Part shown: positions 9,401-16,173 of the stretch, piece after piece
How the letters are laid out: each line of letters begins with the position of its first letter
How positions within the stretch are numbered: the stretch's first letter is position 1
Assembly (NCBI GenBank): GCA_030429235.1
Contig: JAUIDB010000019.1
Span: 1 to 64,000, forward strand
Source of the DNA: Thermoanaerobaculia bacterium
GTDB taxonomy: Bacteria; Acidobacteriota; Thermoanaerobaculia; Multivoradales; JAIOJS01
DNA: 64,000 nt
Reading direction: 5' to 3'
Program-made: the position numbers and the translations under genes
Notes under the pieces: model-generated
The model's database searches: none
What the model saw: the letters and a program-made list of their open reading frames with translations, nothing else
What the model was told of the DNA's origin: nothing

Positions 9401-10641
9401 ATGGTGTAGGACTCCAGGGTCTCCGCAATCACGAAACTGACCGGTGCGCCGAGCGGATAGTCGGTCTGTCCTGGACGGGGGATGTGGTAGCCGACGTACG
9501 GTGAGCGCGTGTCGGGGGTGGCTTGGTGGCACCAGACGCCGACGCCGTCGCGGCCCGCGAAGCTGTACGACCCGCTGACCAGCAGGTTGCCGATCGGCAT
9601 CGTGTATTGACTGACGTCGAGGGCTCCGGCCACGCTCCCTGGGGGACGATTGTCTCCGACCTCGTCGAGCTCGAGCTCGAAGGAGAGGCTCTCCATGTTG
9701 ATCTTCTGGCGACGCGCGAACACGTACTCGTCCTGGATCTGGACGTAGGGCACGTTGGTCCCCGCGTCGAGGTCCGGATCTCCCGACAGGTCCATGGTGG
9801 TGACCAGTTGCAGATCGGTGGGGTCGCTGTAGTCGAGCACGTACATGATGCGGCGGTCTTCGCCACCGGTCAGGACCAGGTAGTTCTCCCAGACCATGCC
9901 GAGGTAGGCACCGACCGAGCCGGTGAACTTGTCCAGCAAGATCGGGTCGCCCGGTGGGTCGTCGAAGGTCGGACCGATGTCGTAGACGACGACACCCAGC
10001 ATCGAGGCGTCGGAGACGATGAACAGCAGGTTGCCGAGCAGGATCGAGTTGCCGGCGATTCCGTGTTCGGCCAGGGGCTCCCATTCGGCCAGGAACTCGT
10101 CGGCACGGTAGAGACGCGCCGAGGCTGGCGTGGGACCGTACTGGAGCCAGTTGAACGGAACGGCCCAGGGGTAGTAGAGCCGGTGCAGGCCACTGTCGGT
10201 CGGAGGCTGTTGGTCGAGGAGGAAACGGTCCGCCGCCGGCATCTGCTCCCTGGTGTTGACGCCGGGTGATACCCGACGGATCTCGTATTCTCCGCCTCCG
10301 GCCCAGTCTCCCGCCTTGCCGTGTCCATGTGTTCCCTGATCGGTGAGCACCGGGAGACCGGTGGTGTTGACGATGGCCAACGAGGCGGGGTTGCTGGGGT
10401 CGGTGAAGAGCCACTCGCGAGGCGATCCGCCTCCGACGTTGCTCGAGTAGATGCGTCCATTGTGGTAGATGATGTTGGCGACTCGGCCGAGGTCGACCTG
10501 CCGGTAGAGCAGTTGCCCGGGGGTGCAGGATAGATCGGTCGGAAAACCAGGCACGACCGGCGGGACGCCACCGGCCAGGGGCCAGCTCGAGGCAAGGCAC
10601 AGCGCGAGGAGCGCGAGGGTCAAGGTGAGGCGTCGGTGCAT
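6430..10641 (-). CDS. Large secreted di-haem/PKD/beta-propeller protein under riboswitch control
   Basis: A 1403-residue exported protein. I chose the ATG at 10641, preceded by GAGGAAAT, which begins a clear signal peptide (MHRRLTLTLALLALCLASS). In order it has an LVIVD-like propeller (about 40-360), an Ig-like domain (about 370-480), a PKD domain (about 485-580), a YVTN-type beta-propeller (about 590-950), then two c-type haem sites, CASCH near residue 1011 and CGTCH near 1142, in a region like di-haem cytochrome c peroxidase/MauG proteins. A carbohydrate-binding-like beta-sandwich (about 1235-1340) is inserted before the end. It finishes with LFADGFETGDTSAW, a recurrent C-terminal tag in this kind of bacterium. 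A surface or extracellular redox or adhesive role is likely, but no substrate is visible. Confidence 0.85.
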   Translation of the reverse strand: MHRRLTLTLALLALCLASSWPLAGGVPPVVPGFPTDLSCTPGQLLYRQVDLGRVANIIYHNGRIYSSNVGGGSPREWLFTDPSNPASLAIVNTTGLPVLTDQGTHGHGKAGDWAGGGEYEIRRVSPGVNTREQMPAADRFLLDQQPPTDSGLHRLYYPWAVPFNWLQYGPTPASARLYRADEFLAEWEPLAEHGIAGNSILLGNLLFIVSDASMLGVVVYDIGPTFDDPPGDPILLDKFTGSVGAYLGMVWENYLVLTGGEDRRIMYVLDYSDPTDLQLVTTMDLSGDPDLDAGTNVPYVQIQDEYVFARRQKINMESLSFELELDEVGDNRPPGSVAGALDVSQYTMPIGNLLVSGSYSFAGRDGVGVWCHQATPDTRSPYVGYHIPRPGQTDYPLGAPVSFVIAETLESYTIINGETVILRPLGGSPVDAWTSFSHDGILTVTPKQYLQPDTTYEVVIVADGIRDAANNGIEGYSFTFSTGGSVSGGNASPIIDAVNTTPVTVAPGESVAISASASDPDSDPLEYKFSFGDGSPPRDWHAAASTNHTYSQPGHYPIKVQVRDLQSGGGSSVVSTVRTLTVAEPITGPRPLHSSQIALDSNDRILWTVNPDNDSVTRLDADTGALLQEIDLRTLLGFDDTVDPVSISLDGTGHAWVATRDADRLIVLSPGGSLASDIQLGYGVAPQAVVVHGSSAFVSTRGRNSTFSGDGQLLRFDTSSRSLTGAVDLGPFPGAIAVTADGTRAYVARFLSGEHFGEVWEVDTGSMTHTRTVDLLRDRGFGGLDSGGADGPGVPNYVSSLVLSPQEDWLWYTAIKTDTNRGLFFRLDTEFNLPMTPDSTVRAVLGRVDLSDPGNPTEPGVGQAGTGRARVDVDNSDSPSSLVFSPHGDYVFVALQGNDTIAVFDDLAIRDGGGRSSIWRFESGGGAPQALLLDEATNTLWIKNFLGRSVTGIPLGDFLASGARAVTPTVSPTTTGERLAPDVLAGKTHFYFAGNATDGQNEMSFEGYISCASCHFDGGHDGRVWDFTQRGEGLRNSTALNGRAGMAQGNVHWTANFDEIQDFVNDIQAEFGGRGFLPDGETANPPLGTPNAGRSQPLDDLAAYLESLGEATLGRSPFRTTDGALTTTANQGRLAFEAAACGTCHHPLTGFTDSTLGLETLHDVGTLRTSSGQRLGGPLTGIDTPTLLGVFDGAPYLHDGSAASLEEVFSAAGGEIYQMEDGTLAGDAQLPGFPTYNQDSSAHGTLVQLDVGGSVTLSGIDGGAGGPSQLELRFWPATPGTLRLTVNGADVEDRVFSQERGQFEWQRMRFFDVPLNPGASNTVQVTLIAAGSWQDVGVDDLTVATADLLLTAQPHRTALSLTTQERSALVEYLSSLDRSTAGDPPPFVGLFADGFETGDTSAW

Positions 10642-10668
10642 GGGATTTCCTCGAAGGGTCGGTAGATC

Positions 10669-10685
10669 GCCACGGCGAACGTGGC
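10669..10685 (-). promoter_or_regulatory. Candidate expression-platform hairpin of the riboswitch
   Basis: GCCACG and CGTGGC form a 6-bp stem with a 5-nt loop, 28 nt upstream of the ATG at 10641. The base of this stem (10683-10685) is also part of the 3' strand of aptamer stem P1 (10683-10688). P1 and this hairpin therefore compete, as expected for a switching element. No T-run follows, so control could be translational or involve a factor. Confidence 0.55.
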
Positions 10686-10811
10686 TGCTCACCCCGGCTA
10701 CCAGAACGGGCCGCCGTTCGGTTGCGATGGGAAGGCTGACGGCCCGGCGAACTCCTGATCGAGGCCCGTGGCTTTGCGTCTCGCAGTCACCTGCGGTTTG
10801 CCCTGGCAGCC
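10683..10811 (-). ncRNA. Cyclic di-GMP-I (GEMM-I) riboswitch aptamer
   Basis: On the minus strand the leader carries the GEMM-I core in order. P1 is GGCTGC (10806-10811) pairing with GCAGCC (10683-10688). AGGGCAAACC lies at 10795-10804. P2 is CGCAG/CTGCG closed by the GNRA tetraloop GTGA at 10782-10795. ACGCAAAGCC lies at 10770-10779. P3 has ACGGGCC at its base pairing with GGCCCGT. The last conserved block, GGTAGCcGGGGT, is at 10691-10702, with one extra C against the consensus I recall. The ligand-contacting purine in AGGGC is G, as in c-di-GMP riboswitches, not the A of the cGAMP-responsive variant. P3 is longer than usual. It controls the gene at 10641 and follows a diguanylate cyclase gene. 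Confidence 0.85.
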
Positions 10812-10832
10812 AAGTTGCTGTTCTCTGCCGTT

Positions 10833-10838
10833 CTTATA
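10833..10838 (-). promoter_or_regulatory. Possible -10 element of the riboswitch transcript
   Basis: TATAAG on the minus strand lies about 20 nt upstream of aptamer stem P1, at a suitable distance to start the leader RNA. No convincing -35 was found at 17 nt, so the promoter call is tentative. Confidence 0.35.
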
Positions 10839-10915
10839 GCGGTGGTTTGGGGATCGATCTATGGACTGCTTCACAAACCCCTGAGCTACCCTCGGCGGGA
10901 GGGGCGTTCGCCGGG

Positions 10916-13867
10916 CTAGCCAACCACGCGATTGCGACCTTGCCGCTTGGCTCGGTACAGGGCCTGATCCGCCGCTTCCACCAGGGTGGCCTGGCCTTCG
11001 TGCGCACCGCCGTCGGGAACGATCGAAGCGAGACCGACCGAGACCGTCACCACGCTCCCTACTGGTGATTCGGGATGGGGTATGGCGCGGGCCTGGACCT
11101 CGACTCGGATTCTCTCGGCGAGGTGGCGGGCATCCTCGCGCGCCGTCTCCGGGAGCAAAACAGCAAACTCCTCTCCGCCGTACCGAGCGACCACGTCGGC
11201 CGACCGTTGGGAGACCGCCCGCAGCACTTCGGCCAGATCCCGCAGGCAGCTGTCGCCCGCTGGGTGTCCCTGGCTGTCGTTGTACGCCTTGAACTCGTCG
11301 ACGTCGACCATCAGCAGACTGAGGGGGTGACGATGACGTGTGGCCCGGCGCCATTCGGTAGCCAAGGCACTCTCGAGGCGCCTGCGGTTGGCAAGGCCGG
11401 TCAAGGGATCCCGGGTCGAGAGGTGAGCGAGTTGTTGGTTGCGGCGTTCGAGTTCGTCGTTCGCCAGTCGGAGCGCCTCCGTCCGTTCGGCCACCATCGC
11501 CGCGAGCTCGGCCTCGCGGCGCCGCAACTCGCGTAGGCGCAAGCGATAGAAGAGAGTGAAGGCGGTGACGAGCAGCAAGATCGCCAGGGTCTTGGCTTCC
11601 AGCCGTTGGTACCACCTGGCGGGAACCGAGACGGCCAGGATCGACGGCTTGCCCCAGGATCGTCCATCGCGCGTCGCGGCGAGTTCGAGTTCGTAGCCGC
11701 CCGGGGGCAGGTTGGTGAACGTGATCTGTCGCTCGGTTCCGACGATCTGCCAGGCCTCTTCGAAGCCGATCAGCCGGTAGCGAAGTTGGACTCGTTGGGC
11801 TGAGACGGCCGTAGGCGCGCCGGCGGTCACGACGACGCGACGCCCCTGGGGCGGCAACTCTAGCTGCGGTCCCAAAGGCAGGCGCCGCCCATCTACCGTA
11901 ACCTTGGTCACAAAGACCTCGGGAGGCGCGGGATCGAAGGCGGCGGCCTCGGGCTCCTCCACGATCGCCACACCGCGGGAGGTGGCAAACGCCAAACCGC
12001 CCGACGGGGTCAGGGTTCCAGCGTTGATGGAGCCGCCGACGCATTCGGGATCGATCAACCCTTCCGATGGTCCGTAGCGAGCGGCGTTCAAACGGCTGCT
12101 CCGGCCCTCGGCGACCGCCGTGAGCTCTTCCGTGGCGACACGACTCACCCCGTAGTTCGAACTGAGCCATAGGTGGCCGTTGGTGTCCGGCAGAATCGCC
12201 CAGACCGTGTTCGACGGGAGGCCGGACGTTTCGTCGATGGCAACGAACCGGTCGTGGAGGAACCGAACGAGACCGGCGTTCACAGTGCCCAGCCACAGGG
12301 CTCCCTCGGGATCTTCGTGGAGCGCCGTCACCAGGAGATCGGGGAGTCCGCTATCGAGCCCGTACAGGGTGGCTTCACCCTCAGCGTCGATCTGCACCAG
12401 CCCGTCTCGGCCGCCGATCCACACGCCCCCAGCGCTGCGGTTGACGAACGTGTAGACCCCACTCAGTCTCGGCCCGTGCCCCTCTCCCCAGGTCTGCCAA
12501 CCCTCGCCACAGCTTCGGTGCACACCGCTCTGGGTCATGCCGATCCAAAGGCAGCCTTCGGAGTCCTCGAAGAGCGCGGTGACCCTTGCCTGATCGGCGG
12601 GCGTAGGAACGGGACGCCATCGGTCGCGATCCCAACGCTGAACTCCGGTGCGAGAGCCGCCCCAGAGAGACCCGTCGCTTCGCACCAGCAGGCTGCGAAC
12701 CTGTTGATCGGCTTCGGTAGGGTCGGAGAGGCGCTCGAGTCCGAAACCATCGAAGCGAAACAGGCCGCCACCGTCGGTCGCCACGAACAGCTCGTCGGGG
12801 CCGGCGGTGACTCCGACCACGGTGTCCGGCGTCATTCCATGGCGTCGATCGTAGACCGAGAACAGGGAGTCATCGATGCGCACGAGGCCGGCGAAGGTCC
12901 CGGCCCAGAGGAACCCCTCGCGATCGAAGAGGAGAGACAACACGCGATCGTTGGAGAGTCCGTTGGCGACCGACAGCTGTTCGATGGTCTCGGCATGCCA
13001 GCGAAAGAGCCCGGCGCCGCCGGTGCCGATCCACAGTGCTCCCTGGTCGTCGAAGGCCAGGGCCATGATTCTCCCGGCGGCGTCGAGTTCGACCTCGGCC
13101 ACGAAAGTGCCGTCAACGAGCCGACCCACGCGCGAGCTGGACGTACCGAGCCAGACGACTCCATCGGGTGCCAGAGCGAGGGTCTCGGGTAGCTCGGTGG
13201 GCTCGAGGCCGAGCGAGAGCGTCTCGAACCCATGAGGGCCACCGACGGCCAGGCGGTTGCCAACGATGGCCCAGAGGCGCTCGCCGAGACCCGGGACACG
13301 GCTCACGAGCAGATCACCGGTCCATGGGTCGAGGACTCCGCTCTCCCGTCCGAAACAGGTCAGAGAGCTGTCAGCCCAGCGGCAGAGTCCCCCCCGCAAG
13401 CTGATCCAGAGACTGCCGTCGGCGGATGGGGCGAGGTCGACGACTTCGGGATTGGGCAGAGCAGACGCAGGGATGGCTTCGACGATGCGTCCCTCTTGCA
13501 AGCGGAAGACGCCGCCTCCCGCCGTACCGATCCAGAGTGAGCCGTCGGCGGCGATGGCCAGCGTCCCCACGTTGTCGCTGGTGAGACCGGGCAGCGTCCG
13601 CCGGTTCATCCACTCGAAGTGGCTGCCATCGAAACGCGAGAAACCTTCGGCGGAGCCAAACCAGAGGAAGCCCCTCGGGTCCTGGACGATCTCCGGGACG
13701 TAGTTGAGTGGCAGCCCATCCCGGGTAGTGAAGGTCTGTAGTGAGTAGGCCGCCAGAGGACGTAGCGAGGTCGGTGCTTCGGGCGGGACGACCGGTTTAG
13801 CGGGCCCAGCGGTGGCGAAGAGAAGTACCAAGCAGCCTGCGATACCGCTCCTCAAGACCCTGATCAC
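10916..13867 (-). CDS. Membrane diguanylate cyclase with periplasmic Reg_prop/Y_Y_Y sensor
   Basis: A 983-residue protein. A signal or anchor segment is at 1-22. Residues about 40-640 hold many two-component-regulator-propeller repeats (DPRGFLWFGSAEGFSRFDG; ADGSLWIGTAGGGVFRL), predicted to form a large periplasmic ligand-binding propeller pair. A Y_Y_Y-type beta-sandwich follows at about 670-755. One membrane helix is near 760-782 and a coiled coil runs to about 825. The GGDEF domain has an active GGEEF at 897-901 and an I-site RSAD at 888-891. The architecture matches hybrid sensors of glycan utilisation but with a cyclase output instead of a kinase. The GTG at 13867 is the likely start. The next transcription unit on this strand begins with a c-di-GMP riboswitch. 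Confidence 0.92.
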   Translation of the reverse strand: MIRVLRSGIAGCLVLLFATAGPAKPVVPPEAPTSLRPLAAYSLQTFTTRDGLPLNYVPEIVQDPRGFLWFGSAEGFSRFDGSHFEWMNRRTLPGLTSDNVGTLAIAADGSLWIGTAGGGVFRLQEGRIVEAIPASALPNPEVVDLAPSADGSLWISLRGGLCRWADSSLTCFGRESGVLDPWTGDLLVSRVPGLGERLWAIVGNRLAVGGPHGFETLSLGLEPTELPETLALAPDGVVWLGTSSSRVGRLVDGTFVAEVELDAAGRIMALAFDDQGALWIGTGGAGLFRWHAETIEQLSVANGLSNDRVLSLLFDREGFLWAGTFAGLVRIDDSLFSVYDRRHGMTPDTVVGVTAGPDELFVATDGGGLFRFDGFGLERLSDPTEADQQVRSLLVRSDGSLWGGSRTGVQRWDRDRWRPVPTPADQARVTALFEDSEGCLWIGMTQSGVHRSCGEGWQTWGEGHGPRLSGVYTFVNRSAGGVWIGGRDGLVQIDAEGEATLYGLDSGLPDLLVTALHEDPEGALWLGTVNAGLVRFLHDRFVAIDETSGLPSNTVWAILPDTNGHLWLSSNYGVSRVATEELTAVAEGRSSRLNAARYGPSEGLIDPECVGGSINAGTLTPSGGLAFATSRGVAIVEEPEAAAFDPAPPEVFVTKVTVDGRRLPLGPQLELPPQGRRVVVTAGAPTAVSAQRVQLRYRLIGFEEAWQIVGTERQITFTNLPPGGYELELAATRDGRSWGKPSILAVSVPARWYQRLEAKTLAILLLVTAFTLFYRLRLRELRRREAELAAMVAERTEALRLANDELERRNQQLAHLSTRDPLTGLANRRRLESALATEWRRATRHRHPLSLLMVDVDEFKAYNDSQGHPAGDSCLRDLAEVLRAVSQRSADVVARYGGEEFAVLLPETAREDARHLAERIRVEVQARAIPHPESPVGSVVTVSVGLASIVPDGGAHEGQATLVEAADQALYRAKRQGRNRVVG

Positions 13868-14029
13868 GGGCCGAGGCTAGCATGCGGAGGTCGGCGTTCG
13901 CGCTGTGGCTCGGCTGGGCTTTCTAGTCGACCGATATCTCGAGGAGTTCGACCGGCATCGATGGAGAGCCCGGGAGGAGAAACCAGTTGTCGGCTCAGAT
14001 GTTGGTTCCTCCCACGATGCAGGCGACGA

Positions 14030-14305
14030 TCATTTGCGGCCCAGAGCCGTTCCGGTGGCTGGGCTCAGCGAGAAGACCGGAGGCGGAGCGGTCAAGGGGC
14101 ACTGCACGTCGTTTTGGATCGTGACACTACCAGCAGGTGTCACGGTCCAGGCGGCCGCTGAGCCGCTATCCAGGTCGCAGTCGTGCGTCTGTAGTAGGTT
14201 GCTGGGATCGGAGCTGAATTCAGCGCCTAGCGTCGCGGGAGCGACGAGCAAGAGGAGCACGAGTGTCCAAGGGAGCCTGACGACACACTGTACCTTGGGA
14301 CGCAT
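14030..14305 (-). CDS. Small secreted protein of unknown function
   Basis: A 91-residue protein with a clear Sec signal (LPWTLVLLLLVAPATLGAEF, cleavage near residue 28). The mature domain of about 63 residues has two cysteines and is rich in Ser, Thr, Pro and Ala, without a recognisable fold. The ATG has a strong AGGAGGAGA site 5 nt upstream, which supports real translation. A short GGGT/ACCC hairpin lies in the leader. It is downstream of the VOC gene on the same strand, 135 bp apart. I do not recognise a family. Confidence 0.6.
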   Translation of the reverse strand: MRPKVQCVVRLPWTLVLLLLVAPATLGAEFSSDPSNLLQTHDCDLDSGSAAAWTVTPAGSVTIQNDVQCPLTAPPPVFSLSPATGTALGRK

Positions 14306-14440
14306 TGGGTCTCCTCCTGGCAGCGGGTTGGGTTTTCGTACCCTACCCCGACCTTCCGGCTCGTTCGAGAACCGACTCGAGCGCGAAGTGCCCGGGGCCC
14401 TGCGCGGGACGAGTTCTTCGGCCGCACACTTCTGGTGTCC

Positions 14441-14791
14441 CTACCGGTCCGACCAGACGGCCAACTCGTTGCCGCCGGGTTCGCTGAAGTGGAAGCGTCG
14501 CCCGCCGGGAAAGGAGAAGATCGGTTTGATGATCTCTCCCCCCGCCGCCTCGACCTGGCCCTGGGTCGATTCGAGGTCGCGGCTGTAGAACACGATGAGG
14601 GCTCCTCCGTCGGAGCACCGTGAGCTCTTGTCGCCTCGGTAGAACCCACCGTCGAGTCCCTCGTCCGAGAAGGCGGTGTAGTCGGGGCCGTAGTCCACGA
14701 AATCCCAGCCCAACAGGCGTTGGAAGAAGTCCTTGGTGGCAGACAGGTCGGAAGATTGGAACTCCACGTAGTTGATCTTGTGGTGCGTCAC
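14441..14791 (-). CDS. VOC (glyoxalase/bleomycin-resistance) family protein
   Basis: A 116-residue protein with the VOC fold. It opens INYVEFQSSDLSATKDFFQRLLGWDF, the usual first beta-alpha unit, and ends FHFSEPGGNELAVWSD, where the Glu of PGGNELAVW is the common metal-ligand position. The family includes glyoxalases, dioxygenases and antibiotic-binding proteins; the substrate cannot be told. Translation probably starts at the GTG at 14791, with AAGGAGAC about 8 nt upstream. Two perfect palindromes (14828-14871) lie in its promoter region and suggest a dedicated repressor. Confidence 0.88.
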   Translation of the reverse strand: MTHHKINYVEFQSSDLSATKDFFQRLLGWDFVDYGPDYTAFSDEGLDGGFYRGDKSSRCSDGGALIVFYSRDLESTQGQVEAAGGEIIKPIFSFPGGRRFHFSEPGGNELAVWSDR

Positions 14792-14827
14792 CTCTGGGTC
14801 TCCTTCTGTTCGTGGTCGGTGCGTCTG

Positions 14828-14844
14828 GCTGTCAGTCTGACAGC
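14828..14844. promoter_or_regulatory. Palindromic operator candidate 1 at the VOC promoter
   Basis: A perfect inverted repeat, GCTGTCAG-T-CTGACAGC, 37 bp upstream of the VOC start. It shares the CTGTCAG/CTGACAG half-sites with the next palindrome. The symmetry and position suggest binding of a dimeric repressor. The regulator is not identified. Confidence 0.6.
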
Positions 14845-14847
14845 TCG

Positions 14848-14871
14848 CTGCTGACAGCGTGCTGTCAGCAG
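14848..14871. promoter_or_regulatory. Palindromic operator candidate 2 at the VOC promoter
   Basis: A perfect 11-2-11 inverted repeat: CTGCTGACAGC, then GT, then its reverse complement. Its centre is about 23-24 bp from the centre of the first palindrome, so two dimers could bind. It sits between the divergent VOC gene and the gene at 14998 and could serve either. Confidence 0.6.
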
Positions 14872-14997
14872 TCTGGTTCCCGGTCTCGGGACGGAGTGAA
14901 CGAGAGGGACAAGGGCGCGAAGGAACACTGGGGCCTTCCGCTGCGTCCCACTCTGTAGAGGCGATTCGAACCAGCGACCCTGAAGGGAGGCAGCCCA

Positions 14998-16173
14998 GTG
15001 CGACGACGCGACTTCTTGACTTCGATGGCCCTGGCCGGAATGGGGACCCTGCTTCCCGGTCGGTTGCGGGCAGAGACTCAGGTGGCTTCTCGGCCCAGCT
15101 ACCGAGGGCCGAAGGTGCTCCTGGTGCGGTTCGGCGGCGGCGTCCGGCGTCGCGAGACGATCGAATCGGGAACGACTCATGCGCCCTACTTCCTTCACGA
15201 GCTGGTCCCTCGCGGCACCTTCTTCCCGCGCATGGAGATCTCTCAGCTGGAGGGGATCGAAACGAGCCACGGACAGGGGACTCTCTACCTCCTCACTGGT
15301 CGCTACGACCGCTACCAGGATGTCGACGGGCGGTTCCTGGGAGAGCGCTTCGAGGCTCAGGTTCCGACCCTCTTCGAGTACCTCCGCGAGGCGTTCGAGG
15401 TTCCCGAGCACCAGACGCTGATCGTCAACGGCGAGGACCGAACCGACGAGGAGTTCTACACCTTCAGCAACCACCACCTGTTTGGTGTCGAGTACCGGTC
15501 CAGCGTGTTGAGCCTGTATCGATACAAGACGTATCTGTTGCGACGGGCTCTCCGGCTGGGGGGACTCACCGAAATCGAGGCGGAACAGATCCGGCGCGAC
15601 CTCGGCAAACTCGAGGCTCTCGATCGCCGAGTGGAACGACGGTCCCAGCAGCAGAGTTCAGCGATCGAGGGATTCTGGGAAGGCTGGCGCGAGTTCTACG
15701 GCGAGAGCGGCCTGGTCAACCCGCGCGGTGATGCGCTCTTGACCGAGCTTGCGGTGCGGGCTCTACGCCAGCTGCGTCCGCAGTTGATGATGATCAACTA
15801 CAACGACCCCGACTATGTCCATTGGGGCAACCCGGCCCACTACACTCGAGGGATCGCGGTCATCGATCAGGGATTGCACCGCCTCGTGGAGGCGGTGGAA
15901 TCCGACGACTACTACCGTGGCGACACGGTCTTCGTGATCGTTCCCGACTGTGGAAGGGACGACAACCCGCTGATTCGCGTGCCCTTCCAGCACCATTTCA
16001 ACAGCCGGTCGTCGCACGACATCTTCGCCCTCGTCTTCGGCAAGGGCGTCCCCAAGGGTGTGGTCGTCGATCGCCCCGTCGACCAGATTTCGGTGGCATC
16101 GACCATCGCCCACTTGATGGGTTTCAGCCCGTCGTTCGCGGTGGACGAGCCGCTGGCCGAGGTGTGGGCCTGA
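14998..16173 (+). CDS. Tat-exported alkaline-phosphatase-superfamily protein
   Basis: A 391-residue protein. Residues 1-27 form a twin-arginine signal (MRRRDFLTSMALAGMGTLLP). The rest resembles the metal-dependent phosphatase/sulfatase/phosphomutase fold: a His- and Asp-rich set includes NDPDYVHWGN near 265, FVIVPDCGRDDN near 315, and SRSSHDIFALVFGKGV near 340, with a final segment like DUF1501/sulfatase-type exported proteins. Predicted periplasmic; substrate unknown. The start is GTG at 14998, with GGGAGG at 14985-14990. The stop overlaps the next start (TGATG), so the membrane protein is translationally coupled. I am fairly sure of the superfamily, less of the subfamily. Confidence 0.7.
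   Translation: MRRRDFLTSMALAGMGTLLPGRLRAETQVASRPSYRGPKVLLVRFGGGVRRRETIESGTTHAPYFLHELVPRGTFFPRMEISQLEGIETSHGQGTLYLLTGRYDRYQDVDGRFLGERFEAQVPTLFEYLREAFEVPEHQTLIVNGEDRTDEEFYTFSNHHLFGVEYRSSVLSLYRYKTYLLRRALRLGGLTEIEAEQIRRDLGKLEALDRRVERRSQQQSSAIEGFWEGWREFYGESGLVNPRGDALLTELAVRALRQLRPQLMMINYNDPDYVHWGNPAHYTRGIAVIDQGLHRLVEAVESDDYYRGDTVFVIVPDCGRDDNPLIRVPFQHHFNSRSSHDIFALVFGKGVPKGVVVDRPVDQISVASTIAHLMGFSPSFAVDEPLAEVWA

Noticed and set aside
12173-13192. A 339-codon plus-strand frame over the sensor cyclase
   Set aside because: Antisense shadow of Reg_prop repeats; no independent evidence of coding.
14950-14985. A GATTCGAACC string like a reverse-strand tRNA T-loop before the gene at 14998
   Set aside because: The T-stem does not pair (a G-G mismatch at the second pair and others), no anticodon or acceptor stem can be drawn, and the region contains the ribosome-binding site of the downstream gene.
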